Origin: Nocardia nova
GTDB lineage: Bacteria > Actinomycetota > Actinomycetes > Mycobacteriales > Mycobacteriaceae
Length of the DNA: 64,000 nucleotides
Reading direction: 5' to 3'
Assembly: GCF_002933465.1 (NCBI RefSeq)
Contig: NZ_PSZE01000021.1
Coordinates: forward strand, 44,827 to 108,826
A program made the translations under genes and the position numbers. Below, piece after piece: positions 23,057 to 31,728 of the stretch. The notes beneath the pieces are model-generated. The model worked only from the letters and a program-made list of their open reading frames with translations. It had not been told where the DNA came from and did not search any database. Every line of letters starts with the position of its first letter. The stretch's first letter is position 1.

Positions 23057-23850
23057 TGTTCAGCACGGTGTTCGTCAAATGCCTGCGGGACCAACGGCGC
23101 GGATTGATCGGCTGGAGCCTCGGCATTGTCGTGCTGGTACTGCTGGAATCCGCATTGTGGCCGTCGATATCGAACATTCCCGGGCTCCGGCAGATGGTCG
23201 ACAACTACCCGCCGGCATTGCGGCAGCTGCTCGGAATCGAGGACTTCCTCAGCGGCACAGGCTTTCTCAACACCGAGCTCTACAGCATCATCCTGCCCAT
23301 CCTGTTCCTGGTCTTCTCGGTATCGCGCGGCGCCCGCGCGATCGCCGGCGAGGAGGAGTCCGGGACCCTCGAGGTGCTGTTGGTGACGCGGGTGACGCCG
23401 GTGCGGCTCGTGCTGGAACAAGTCGCGGTGCTGCTCACCGGCCTGGTGGTGCTCGGCACCGTGCTGTTCGCCGCCGTTGTCGTGTTCGCGGCGATATTCG
23501 GGATGCATATCGGCGTCGGGGCCGCGGCGACGGGATCGATCGCCATGGTCGCGCTGGCAGCGCCGTTCGGCGGGCTGGCCTTGGCGGTCGGTGCCGCTTC
23601 CGGTCGCCGCCTGGTCGCGGTCGCGGTCGCGAGCGTGGCCGCGGTCGCCGCCTATGTGCTGTACGCGGCGTCGAAGATCGTCGACGCGGTGCGCCCGTGG
23701 GGCTGGTGGTCGCCGTTCGAGCAGGCGCTGTCCGACGGTCCGATGGGCGCGGGCCTGCGGCCGGGCTATCTGTGGCTCGTGGTGGCCGCGGCTGTCTTCG
23801 TGGTCGCGGCGCTGCCGATTTTCGATCGTCGCGACATCGCCGGGGTATGA
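23056..23850 (+). CDS. ABC-2 type transporter permease
   Basis: The 264-residue protein has about six membrane spans (about 16-34, 77-95, 120-150, 158-178, 184-202, 240-258). RGARAIAGEEESGTLEVLLVTRVTPVR marks the coupling region between the second and third spans, typical of ABC-2 permeases. It overlaps the ATPase stop by one base and forms a homodimeric exporter with it. Confidence 0.87.
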   Translation: MFSTVFVKCLRDQRRGLIGWSLGIVVLVLLESALWPSISNIPGLRQMVDNYPPALRQLLGIEDFLSGTGFLNTELYSIILPILFLVFSVSRGARAIAGEEESGTLEVLLVTRVTPVRLVLEQVAVLLTGLVVLGTVLFAAVVVFAAIFGMHIGVGAAATGSIAMVALAAPFGGLALAVGAASGRRLVAVAVASVAAVAAYVLYAASKIVDAVRPWGWWSPFEQALSDGPMGAGLRPGYLWLVVAAAVFVVAALPIFDRRDIAGV

Positions 23851-23885
23851 GGATCGATACAGACCGACCCGCGCTCGACGGCGTT

Positions 23886-23922
23886 CTTACTCTGGAGTAA
23901 GATAGCCTTACTCGCAAGTAAG
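23886..23922. promoter_or_regulatory. Tandem 16-bp palindromes upstream of fadE24
   Basis: Site 1 (23886-23901) is CTTACTC-TG-GAGTAAG with perfect 7-bp arms. Site 2 (23907-23922) is CTTACTC-GC-AAGTAAG with 6-bp arms. Starts are 21 bases apart, two helical turns, and the second ends 48 bases before the fadE24 ATG. This is a classic dimeric TetR/FadR-type operator arrangement; the regulator is not in this window. Confidence 0.7.
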
Positions 23923-23970
23923 ATCCTGGGACCGATCACCCGAAACCCACACCCGAGAAGACTGGTGACT

Positions 23971-25356
23971 ATGAGCACTCGAGACACCGCAACGAAGCGA
24001 CGTCCGGATTCCGCTGTCGGCCTCAACCCGGTCAAGCGCGACTGGATGGGCGCGGCCATGCGGGTCATGACGACCATTACCGGTTCCGAGCTGGCCGAGA
24101 AGTACAACTTGCGCAAGCCCATCGAACGGCTGGCCTACGAGGGCACCAAGACCGGCTTTCGCACGCTCGGCGCCGCGACTCGCGCATTCGGCAAGGTATC
24201 CGGTGGCGGTAAGCCGAAGCGCTTGCCCGCCAACGAGTCCCGCAGCAAGGACTACTTCGACCTCACCCCCACCGACGAGCAGCAGATGATCGTCGAGACG
24301 GTGCGCGAATTCGCCGCGGAGATCCTGCGCCCGGCGGCCTACGAGGCCGACGGCGCGGCCCAGGCTCCCAAGGATCTGCTCGAGCGCGCCGCCGAACTGG
24401 GCATCACGCTGATCAACGTGCCCGAGGAGCTCGAGGGTGCGGCCACCGAGCGCGGCGCGGTCACCAACTCGCTGGTCGCCGAGGCGCTGGCACACGGAGA
24501 TATGGGCCTGGCGCTGCCGATTCTGGCCCCGTCGGGTGTGGCTGTCGCGCTGTCGCAGTGGGGTTCGGACGCACAGCAGCAGACCTACCTGGGCGCCTTC
24601 ACGGGTGAGAACGTGCCGCAGGCCTCGGTCGTGATCAGCGAGCCGCGGGCACTGTTCGATCCGTTCGCGTTGCAGACCAAGGCCACCCGCTCCCCCAGCG
24701 GCTACCGGATCAACGGCGTCAAGAGCCTGGTTCCGGCCGCCGCCGACGCCGAGCTGTTCCTCGTGGGCGCCGAAATCGACGGCCGCCCCACGCTTTTCAT
24801 CGTCGAATCGGATACACCGGGTGTGGTGATCGAGGCCGATCCGAGTATGGGCCTGCGCGCGGCCGGCCTGGGCCGGCTGATCCTGGACAACGTCGCGGTT
24901 CCGGCCGAGGCCATCCTGGGTGACGGCGACGCGGCCCAGCGTGCCGAGGAATACGCCGACGCCGTGCGGCTGGCCCGCCTGGGCTGGGCGTCGCTCGCGG
25001 TCGGCACCGGTCAGGCCGTGCTGGACTACGTCAAGCCGTATGTGAAGGAGCGCGAGGCGTTCGGCGAGCCGATCGCGCACCGGCAGGCGGTGGCGTTCAT
25101 GGTCGCCAATATCGCCATCGAACTCGACGGCCTGCGGCTCGTGACTCTGCGGGGTGCGTCACGCGCGGAACAGGGGCTGTCCTTCTCGCGGGAGGCGGCG
25201 CTGGCCCGCAAGTTCGCCACCGACAAGGGCATGCAGATCGGACTGGACGGCGTGCAGCTGCTCGGCGGCCACGGCTACACCAAGGAACACCCGGTCGAGC
25301 GCTGGTACCGCGATCTGCGGGCGATCGGCGTCGCCGAAGGTGTGGTCCTGATCTGA
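23971..25356 (+). CDS. fadE24: Acyl-CoA dehydrogenase FadE24
   Basis: The 461-residue protein has a variable N-terminus (about 1-85), then the acyl-CoA dehydrogenase N, middle and C-terminal domains (LTPTDEQQMIVETVREFAAE, VISEPRALFDPFALQTKA, and QLLGGHGYTKEHPVERWYRD near the C-terminus). It oxidises acyl-CoA to the 2-enoyl form with FAD. ATG 23971 is chosen; GTG 23965 is two codons upstream. M. tuberculosis Rv3139 (FadE24, 468 aa) has the same size and the same partner fadE23. The paired genes may make a heteromeric enzyme, as is common for mycobacterial FadE pairs that act on sterol or branched substrates. Confidence 0.9.
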   Translation: MSTRDTATKRRPDSAVGLNPVKRDWMGAAMRVMTTITGSELAEKYNLRKPIERLAYEGTKTGFRTLGAATRAFGKVSGGGKPKRLPANESRSKDYFDLTPTDEQQMIVETVREFAAEILRPAAYEADGAAQAPKDLLERAAELGITLINVPEELEGAATERGAVTNSLVAEALAHGDMGLALPILAPSGVAVALSQWGSDAQQQTYLGAFTGENVPQASVVISEPRALFDPFALQTKATRSPSGYRINGVKSLVPAAADAELFLVGAEIDGRPTLFIVESDTPGVVIEADPSMGLRAAGLGRLILDNVAVPAEAILGDGDAAQRAEEYADAVRLARLGWASLAVGTGQAVLDYVKPYVKEREAFGEPIAHRQAVAFMVANIAIELDGLRLVTLRGASRAEQGLSFSREAALARKFATDKGMQIGLDGVQLLGGHGYTKEHPVERWYRDLRAIGVAEGVVLI

Positions 25357-25401
25357 TCCGGGTCTCCTCGACCCCTGAACCGTATTGATGGAGACATTCC
25401 G

Positions 25402-26640
25402 ATGATCAATCTCGAACTCCCTAAGAAGCTGCGGGCCAGCGCCAACCAGGCCCACCAGGTCGCCGCGGAGATCTTCCGCCCCGTCTCGCGCAAATACGAC
25501 CTGGCCGAGCACGAATACCCGGTGGAGCTCGACACCATGGCCGCCATGGTGGAGGGCCTGGCCGACTCCGGCACCCAGGACATCTCCGGCGCCACCGGCG
25601 GCCGCAAGGCCAAGTCCGGTGCGGAGGCCGCCGACAGCCACTCCACCGAACTGCTCGGCAACAGCAACGGCGGCAACATGTCCGCACTGCTGAATGCGCT
25701 CGAAACCTGCTGGGGCGATGTCGGTTTGATGCTGTCGATCCCCTACCAGGGCCTGGGCAACGCCGCGATCGCCGCGGTCGCCACCGACGAGCAGCTGGAG
25801 CGCTTCGGCAAGGTGTGGGCGGCGATGGCCATCACCGAACCGTCCTTCGGTTCGGACTCCGCGGCCGTGTCGACCACCGCGGTGCTCGACGGCGACGAGT
25901 GGGTTCTCAACGGCACCAAGATCTTTGTCACCGCCGGTTCGCGCGCCACTCACATCGTGGTGTGGGCCTCGGTGGACAAGTCGAAGGGGCGCGCGGCGAT
26001 CAAGTCGTTCGTCGTCCCTCGAGATGCCAAGGGCCTCACCGTCGCTCGCCTCGAGCACAAGCTCGGCATCAAGGCCTCCGATACCGCCGAACTGCGCCTC
26101 GAGGACTGCCGCATTCCGGCCGACAACATCCTCGGCAGCCCGGAAGTCAACGTGGAGAAGGGTTTTGCCGGGGTCATGCAGACCTTCGACAACACCCGCC
26201 CGCTGGTGGCCGCGATGGCCATCGGCGTCGGCCGCGCCGCGCTCGAGGAACTGCGCACCATCCTCGAGGAGTCCGGCGTGGAGATCTCCTACGACATCCC
26301 CGCCAACAACCAGTCCGCCGCCGCCGCGGAATTCCTTCGCATGGAATCGGACTGGGAAGCCGCCTACCTGCTCGCCCTGCGCGCGGCATGGATGGCCGAC
26401 AACAAGAAGCCCAACTCCCTCGAAGCCTCCATGTCCAAGGCCAAGGCCGGCCGCATGGGCACCGACGTAACCCTGAAGGCCGTCGAACTGGCCGGCGCGG
26501 TGGGCTACTCCCAGCGCACCCTGCTGGAGAAGTGGAGCCGTGACTCGAAGATCCTCGACATCTTCGAGGGCACGCAGCAGATTCAGCAGCTGATCGTGGC
26601 GCGGCGCGTGCTGGAGCTGACCAGTGCGCAGCTGAAGTAG
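25402..26640 (+). CDS. fadE23: Acyl-CoA dehydrogenase FadE23
   Basis: The 412-residue acyl-CoA dehydrogenase shows AITEPSFGSDSAAVSTTAVL (FAD/substrate-binding middle domain), RAALEELRTILEESGVEIS, and the C-terminal LEKWSRDSKILDIFEGTQQ. It follows fadE24 after 45 bases with no promoter visible and ends at a strong terminator, so the two form one operon under the palindromes at 23886-23922. It is the counterpart of Rv3140. Confidence 0.9.
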   Translation: MINLELPKKLRASANQAHQVAAEIFRPVSRKYDLAEHEYPVELDTMAAMVEGLADSGTQDISGATGGRKAKSGAEAADSHSTELLGNSNGGNMSALLNALETCWGDVGLMLSIPYQGLGNAAIAAVATDEQLERFGKVWAAMAITEPSFGSDSAAVSTTAVLDGDEWVLNGTKIFVTAGSRATHIVVWASVDKSKGRAAIKSFVVPRDAKGLTVARLEHKLGIKASDTAELRLEDCRIPADNILGSPEVNVEKGFAGVMQTFDNTRPLVAAMAIGVGRAALEELRTILEESGVEISYDIPANNQSAAAAEFLRMESDWEAAYLLALRAAWMADNKKPNSLEASMSKAKAGRMGTDVTLKAVELAGAVGYSQRTLLEKWSRDSKILDIFEGTQQIQQLIVARRVLELTSAQLK

Positions 26641-26659
26641 GTTGCGGGACAACAGGAAC

Positions 26660-26695
26660 CCGGTGCGAGACCGTTTCAGGACTCGCACCGGTTTT
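26660..26695 (+). terminator. Rho-independent terminator of the fadE operon
   Basis: A perfect 10-bp stem (26660-26669 with 26682-26691) closes a 12-base loop and is followed by TTTT. It lies 20 bases past the fadE23 stop. Confidence 0.88.
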
Positions 26696-26852
26696 CTCGT
26701 TCGCAGGCAAGACCGGCCAGTGAGATCCGATAGCGGCGGTCAGCGCGTTCTCCGGCACACATACCGACCACAACCAGGGCCGAGTGCCCGCTGCGTCGGG
26801 CTGCCGTTCGCCGACAAGATTCGTCGATGACAGTCGTAAGGCAGACCGCAGC

Positions 26853-26948
26853 TTACCGCTTGGAGAAGCGGCTGGTGAGGTAGGTTGTCACGATGACCAT
26901 GATCGTGAAGAGGAGAGCGATCAGGACTGCGGCGGTCGGCCAGTTCAT
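26853..26948 (-). CDS. 31-residue single-span membrane protein
   Basis: ATG 26948 is preceded by AAGGAGG at 8-base spacing, the strongest ribosome site in the neighbourhood. The product is MNWPTAAVLIALLFTIMVIV followed by TTYLTSRFSKR: one span with a basic cytoplasmic tail. It stands alone in a 440-base gap between the fadE terminator and the hydrolase gene. I do not recognise it, but similar MNWPTA-type miniproteins are plausible in actinobacteria. Confidence 0.6.
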   Translation of the reverse strand: MNWPTAAVLIALLFTIMVIVTTYLTSRFSKR

Positions 26949-27082
26949 GGTGTCATCCTCCTTGCGGCACCTGCCGCGGCTCGATGTACACCTTCGACGG
27001 TAAAGCGCCGACCGTTCGCGATCCGGTGCCGTAGGTCCCGTTCCCGATGCTGGAGGTCACCGGAGCGGAGGACCGAAGTCGA

Positions 27083-27970
27083 TCAACCCGTCGGCGGAAC
27101 CGGCCCAACTTCCACCTCCGCGAGGAAGCGGGTCAGCTCGGTGTGAAAGGTGTCCCACTGTTCGGCGAAGCACAGGTGCGACGCGTCCTCGATGGTCACC
27201 ACGCGCGAGTCGGGGATGCGGCGCCGCATATCCTCGAGGTGCGCCGGACGGCATTCGTCGTGCCGGCCGCCGAGCAACAGCGTCGGCACGCCGATCTCAC
27301 CCAGGCGCTCGGTGACGTCCCAATCTCGCAAAGAGCCGGTCACGGTGAATTCGCTCGGCCCGATCATGGTGTGGTAGACCTCGTATCCCGCCGCCGCGTA
27401 CGCACGTTCGAGCCCTACCGGCCACGGCCGCAGCCGGCACACGTGTTTGCGATAGAAGCCCAGCGTCGCGGCCACGTATTCGGGGCAGTCGGTGAACCCG
27501 TTCGCCTCGTGCTGCCGAATCGTCTCTCGCACCTCGGTGGGCTCCTCCTCGAGCAGTTCCGCGCAGTCCCTCGACCACCGCGGCATGCTGGCCGGAGCGC
27601 CGACCAGCACCAGACTGTCCAGCGCCGGCTGCCGGTCGAGCGTGTACTGCAGGGCCAGCATCCCGCCCCACGAATTGCCGAGCAGATGGACCCGGTCCAA
27701 GTTCAGCGCCGCGCGCACGGCCACCAGTTCCGCGACGAACCGGTCCACGGTCCACAGCGAGGTATCGCTCGGCCGATCGGAATTGCCGCAGCCGAGCTGG
27801 TCGTAGAAAATGATCCGGCGCTCGCCGGCCAGCTGCGCCAGCGCCTCCAGATAGTCGTGCGGAAAGCCCGGCCCGCCATGCAGGCACAGGAGCGGGGTTC
27901 CCTTCTCGCCGAGCGACCGATACCAGACGCGCCCGCCGGGAACGTCGATACGACCTTCTTCCGAACGCAT
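27083..27970 (-). CDS. Proline iminopeptidase-type alpha/beta hydrolase (S33)
   Basis: The 295-residue protein starts at ATG 27970 (AGGAG 7 bases upstream). It has the S33 oxyanion motif CLHGGPGFPHDYLEAL, the YDQLGCGNSDRP segment and nucleophile elbow GNSWGG; later GGRHDECRP holds the Asp and EDASHL the catalytic His. The HGGPG and DQLGCG-type motifs point to proline-specific aminopeptidases; amidase or lactonase use is possible. A far longer open frame through its start is an artefact of the antisense of fadD. It is divergent from the acyl-CoA ligase genes. Confidence 0.88.
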   Translation of the reverse strand: MRSEEGRIDVPGGRVWYRSLGEKGTPLLCLHGGPGFPHDYLEALAQLAGERRIIFYDQLGCGNSDRPSDTSLWTVDRFVAELVAVRAALNLDRVHLLGNSWGGMLALQYTLDRQPALDSLVLVGAPASMPRWSRDCAELLEEEPTEVRETIRQHEANGFTDCPEYVAATLGFYRKHVCRLRPWPVGLERAYAAAGYEVYHTMIGPSEFTVTGSLRDWDVTERLGEIGVPTLLLGGRHDECRPAHLEDMRRRIPDSRVVTIEDASHLCFAEQWDTFHTELTRFLAEVEVGPVPPTG

Positions 27971-28077
27971 ATCCACTCCTCTCGAACGGGTCGCGCCAGG
28001 GCATATTCGACATAACCAGTTTCGGCGGCTACGCGGCCCACAATCGAGGCCAAGCTGTTGACCGGAACTGTGTACCA

Positions 28078-28093
28078 AGTCACACTTGTGACT
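28078..28093. promoter_or_regulatory. Palindrome upstream of the first fadD
   Basis: AGTCAC-ACTT-GTGACT has perfect 6-bp arms and starts 58 bases before the GTG start at 28136. TTGACC (28058-28063) lies 14 bases before it as a possible -35 box. It is a likely operator for this gene. Confidence 0.5.
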
Positions 28094-28135
28094 GCTACCG
28101 TCCCCAGCAACAGGGGTCGCGTGGAGGTGGTTGAC

Positions 28136-29797
28136 GTGGGCGTCGGTATCGGCTCGGTGGTGCACGGGGTTCAGCGCAAGGCGGTCGAGGTCTCCGAGGC
28201 GGTGCGGGCGTTGAATGTACTGCGGGAGCGCGGGTTCATCGATCCGCGCAATCTCGGTGAGACGCTGTTGTCGGCCAAGGAGGGGCGGCGGCTCGGGCCG
28301 CAGGCGACGATGGTCCGGCACGCGGCGCGGATGTGGCCGCAGCGGCCGGCACTGATCGACGAGCACGGCAGTATGACCTTCCGCGAACTCGACGACGATT
28401 CCACGCGGTTGGCGCGCGGCCTGCGGTCGCTCGGCGTCGAACCGGGAACCGTCATCGGCATTCTCGCGCGCGATCACCGCGGACTGCTGCTGGCGATGAC
28501 GGCCGCCGGTAAGGCCGGTGCGCGGCTGGCCCTGATGAATACCGGCTTCGCGAAACCGCAGTTCGCCCAAGTCTGCGAGCGCGAGAACGTGAAGGTGGTC
28601 CTGCACGACAGCGAATTCGTCGGCCTGCTCGACGCGCTGTCTCCGGAGCTGCCGCGAGTGATCACCTGGGTCGACGACGGCACCGAATTGCCCACGGGCG
28701 CAATAACGATCGAGGAGCTGATCGCGGCCCACCCACCGAACGAGCTGCCGCTGCCGGTCGAGCCGGGCGGCTTCGTGATCCTCACCAGCGGCACCACCGG
28801 TCTGCCGAAAGGCGCTCCCCGGGAAGCGGTTTCGCCGATCTCCTCGGCGCAGATCGCCGATCGGATCCCGTTCCCGCGGCAGGGCACGGTGCTCATCGTC
28901 TCGCCGATCTTCCACAGCACGGGCCAGGCAACCTGGCTGATCGCCACCGCCCTGGGCGCGACGACGGTGATGATGCGCCGCTTCGATGCCGAGCGCACCC
29001 TGGCCCTGATCGCCGAACACCATGTCGACCTGCTGGTAGCGGTGCCGACGATGCTGCATCGCATGGTCGAACTCGATCCGGCCGTGCGGGAACGGTACGA
29101 CCTGTCCTCGCTGAAATCCATCGTGCTGGCGGGATCGGCACTGTCCCCGGAGCTGACCGTGCGCGCCACCGAGGCGTTCGGGCCGGTGCTCTACAACCTC
29201 TACGGCTCCACCGAATGCGCGGTGGCGACGGTGGCCCAGCCGGCCGATCTCGCCATCGCCCCGGGCACCGCCGGGCGCGCGCCCGTCACATGCGAAGTGG
29301 TGTTGTTCGACGAGAACGGCAAGCGCCTGCACGGCGCGAATGTCAAGGGGCGCATATTCATTCGATCCGGCGCGCCGTTCGAGGGTTACACCGACGGTCG
29401 GCACAAGCAGATCATCGACGGCTACATGTCCTCCGGCGACGTCGGCCACTTCGACGAGCACGGGCTGCTGTTCGTCGACGGCCGCGACGACGACATGATC
29501 GTCTCCGGCGGCGAGAACGTCTTCCCGCAGGAGGTCGAGAACCTGCTGCTGGAGCGGGCGGACATCTTCGACGCTGCGGTGGTCGGCGTGGACGACGTGG
29601 AATTCGGTAAACGCCTGCGCGCCTTCGTCGTGCCGGAGCCCGGCGCGACCCTGGATCCGGACGAGATCAAAGCCTACGTCAAGGGCACACTCGCCCGTTA
29701 CAAAGTGCCTCGTGACGTGGTGTTCCTCGACGATCTGCCGCGCAACGCCACCGGCAAGCTGCTGCGCCGGGCACTGATGGAATACCAGATCACATAA
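28136..29797 (+). CDS. Long-chain acyl-CoA ligase (FadD family), copy 1
   Basis: The 553-residue adenylate-forming enzyme has the AMP-binding P-loop ILTSGTTGLPKG, the A5 motif YNLYGSTECA, the A7/A8 region YMSSGDVGHFDEHGLLFVDGR and the C-terminal A10 lysine motif LPRNATGKLLRR. GTG 28136 has GGAGG 8 bases upstream and is preferred to earlier in-frame starts. It activates a fatty or related acid as acyl-AMP, then acyl-CoA. It is a tandem paralogue of the next gene, with long shared segments, for example GRDDDMIVSGGENVFPQEVE. The substrate is unknown. Confidence 0.88.
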   Translation: MGVGIGSVVHGVQRKAVEVSEAVRALNVLRERGFIDPRNLGETLLSAKEGRRLGPQATMVRHAARMWPQRPALIDEHGSMTFRELDDDSTRLARGLRSLGVEPGTVIGILARDHRGLLLAMTAAGKAGARLALMNTGFAKPQFAQVCERENVKVVLHDSEFVGLLDALSPELPRVITWVDDGTELPTGAITIEELIAAHPPNELPLPVEPGGFVILTSGTTGLPKGAPREAVSPISSAQIADRIPFPRQGTVLIVSPIFHSTGQATWLIATALGATTVMMRRFDAERTLALIAEHHVDLLVAVPTMLHRMVELDPAVRERYDLSSLKSIVLAGSALSPELTVRATEAFGPVLYNLYGSTECAVATVAQPADLAIAPGTAGRAPVTCEVVLFDENGKRLHGANVKGRIFIRSGAPFEGYTDGRHKQIIDGYMSSGDVGHFDEHGLLFVDGRDDDMIVSGGENVFPQEVENLLLERADIFDAAVVGVDDVEFGKRLRAFVVPEPGATLDPDEIKAYVKGTLARYKVPRDVVFLDDLPRNATGKLLRRALMEYQIT

Positions 29798-29866
29798 CCG
29801 GTCACCCGACCGGCTGTGCGGTACCGTCGGTTACAGAGACGCAAACCACATCCGCGTGCCCCTGCT

Positions 29867-29880
29867 TGCTAGAGTTAGCA
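29867..29880. promoter_or_regulatory. Palindrome upstream of the second fadD
   Basis: TGCTA-GAGT-TAGCA has perfect 5-bp arms and lies 62 bases before the ATG at 29942. It differs from the palindrome before copy 1, so the two ligases are probably regulated separately. Confidence 0.5.
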
Positions 29881-29941
29881 CGCACTGGATCTCGATGTTG
29901 CGGTCCCGCCTACCTGGTGGAATCCGCGGAAGGTTGTACCT

Positions 29942-31600
29942 ATGTCAGCTGTCCTTCCGTCAGCACGCACTGCCCTCCGAAAGGCCGGAGATCTGGCTCT
30001 GGGGGTCAACGTCATGCGCAAACGCGGGCTGTTCAGCCCGCTGCGACCGGACCATGCGGTCAGCTCGGCGCTCAACGTCACCAAGTTCGGACCCTTCGCG
30101 GGCGTGATCATGCACGCCGCGAAGACCAATCCGAAGTCCGCGGCGCTGCTGGACGAGCGGGGCGAGCTGACCTTCGCGGAGGTCAACGAGCAGTCCAACC
30201 AACTGGCTCGCGGCCTGGCGGCACACGGTCTGCGCGAGGGTGATGTGGTGGCGCTGCTGGCGCGCGACCACCGCGGCATGGTGCTGAGCCTGGCCGCCAC
30301 CGGCAAGCTGGGTGTGCGGGCGGTGTTGATGAACACCGGCTTCGCCAAACCGCAGTTCGCCGATGTCGCCACGCGCGAGCAGGTGAAACTGGTGCTGCAC
30401 GACAGCGAATTCGTCGACCTGATGAGCGCCATTCCCGATGAGATCCCCCGCATCCTGACCTGGGTGGACCAGTCCGACAACGTCGATCCTTCCATCCCGA
30501 CCGTCGATTCGCTGCGCGAGGGCCAGTCCCCTGATGCGGTGAGCGCGCCGACGAAGCCGGGCGGCATGGTGATTCTGACCTCCGGCACCACCGGCACCCC
30601 GAAGGGCGCGCCGCGCGACAAGGTCAGCCCGTTCATCTCCGCACAGTTCCTGGATCGAATTCCGTTGCCGCGCAACGGTTCCATGGTCGTCGCGGCGCCG
30701 GTTTTCCACGCCACCGGCCTCTCACAGTTCACCCTCGGGCTCTCGCTGGGCAACCGGATGATCTTCCAGCAGCGGCGGTTCGATCCCGAGAAGACGCTCG
30801 CCAATATCGACAAGTACAAGGCGGAGTCGCTGGTGGTGGTGCCGACCATGCTGCAGCGCATGGTGGACCTGCCGCCCGAGACGCTTGCCAAGTACGACAT
30901 GTCCTCGCTGCGGATGATTTTCGCCGCGGGCTCGGCGATCCCGCCGGACGTCGTGACGCGCAGCCTGGACTACTTCGGTGACGTCCTCTACAACGTGTAC
31001 GGCTCCACCGAATGCGCGCTGATCACCGTCGCGAGCCCGGAGGATCTGCGCAAGTCACCGAGCACCGCCGGCCGCCCGCCGCTCGGGATCCGGCTGGCGC
31101 TGTTCGACGAGAACCGCAAGCGCATCACCGAACCGAACGTCACCGGCACGATCTTCATCGAGAACGCGCACTCGTTCAAGGCCTACACCGACGGCCGCAC
31201 CAAGGAGACCATCGACGGGATGATGTCCAGCGGCGACGTCGGGCACTTCGACGAGGACGGGTTGCTGTTCATCGACGGCCGCGACGACGACATGATCGTC
31301 TCCGGCGGCGAGAACGTCTTCCCGCAGGAGGTCGAGCACCTCATCGCCGATCGCGCCGACGTGCAGGAGGCGGCGGTCGTCGGTGTCGACGACAAGGAAT
31401 TCGGAAAGCGCCTGCGCGCCTTCGTCGTTCCGGGTCCCGATTCCAAGCGCGACGCCCAGGAGATCAAGGACTACGTCAAGGCGAACCTCGCGCGTTACAA
31501 GGTGCCGCGCGAGGTGATCTTCCTCGATGAGCTGCCTCGCAACGCCACCGGCAAGCTGCTGCGCAAGCCGCTGGCGGAAATGGACGTCACGGGCGACTGA
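29942..31600 (+). CDS. Long-chain acyl-CoA ligase (FadD family), copy 2
   Basis: The 552-residue paralogue of the preceding gene carries ILTSGTTGTPKGAPRD, the A5 motif YNVYGSTECAL, MMSSGDVGHFDEDGLLFIDGR and LPRNATGKLLRKP. The 144-base gap holds its own palindrome, and the operon ends at a strong terminator (31615-31654). Divergence is greatest in the N-terminal about 60 residues and around the acyl pocket, suggesting different chain preference. The annotation to a particular FadD number is not attempted. Confidence 0.88.
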   Translation: MSAVLPSARTALRKAGDLALGVNVMRKRGLFSPLRPDHAVSSALNVTKFGPFAGVIMHAAKTNPKSAALLDERGELTFAEVNEQSNQLARGLAAHGLREGDVVALLARDHRGMVLSLAATGKLGVRAVLMNTGFAKPQFADVATREQVKLVLHDSEFVDLMSAIPDEIPRILTWVDQSDNVDPSIPTVDSLREGQSPDAVSAPTKPGGMVILTSGTTGTPKGAPRDKVSPFISAQFLDRIPLPRNGSMVVAAPVFHATGLSQFTLGLSLGNRMIFQQRRFDPEKTLANIDKYKAESLVVVPTMLQRMVDLPPETLAKYDMSSLRMIFAAGSAIPPDVVTRSLDYFGDVLYNVYGSTECALITVASPEDLRKSPSTAGRPPLGIRLALFDENRKRITEPNVTGTIFIENAHSFKAYTDGRTKETIDGMMSSGDVGHFDEDGLLFIDGRDDDMIVSGGENVFPQEVEHLIADRADVQEAAVVGVDDKEFGKRLRAFVVPGPDSKRDAQEIKDYVKANLARYKVPREVIFLDELPRNATGKLLRKPLAEMDVTGD

Positions 31601-31614
31601 GTTCACCGGCACGC

Positions 31615-31654
31615 ATCGGCCCGGGAGCTGGGCTACCGGGCCGATCGTGTTTTT
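31615..31654 (+). terminator. Rho-independent terminator after the fadD pair
   Basis: A perfect 10-bp GC-rich stem (31615-31624 with 31636-31645), an 11-base loop, then CGTG and a five-T run. Confidence 0.85.
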
Positions 31655-31728
31655 GCGGAGCTTCCCCCGCAGGAAGACTTTGACGTATCTGTGAATTGGC
31701 TTCGAAGCGGTCGGCTATCATTCAGCTC

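Noticed and set aside
27083..29461. A 792-codon open frame on the minus strand extending through the first fadD gene
   Set aside because: Only the part from 27970 leftward is a real hydrolase. The rest is the antisense of fadD in GC-rich DNA, with no recognisable domain.
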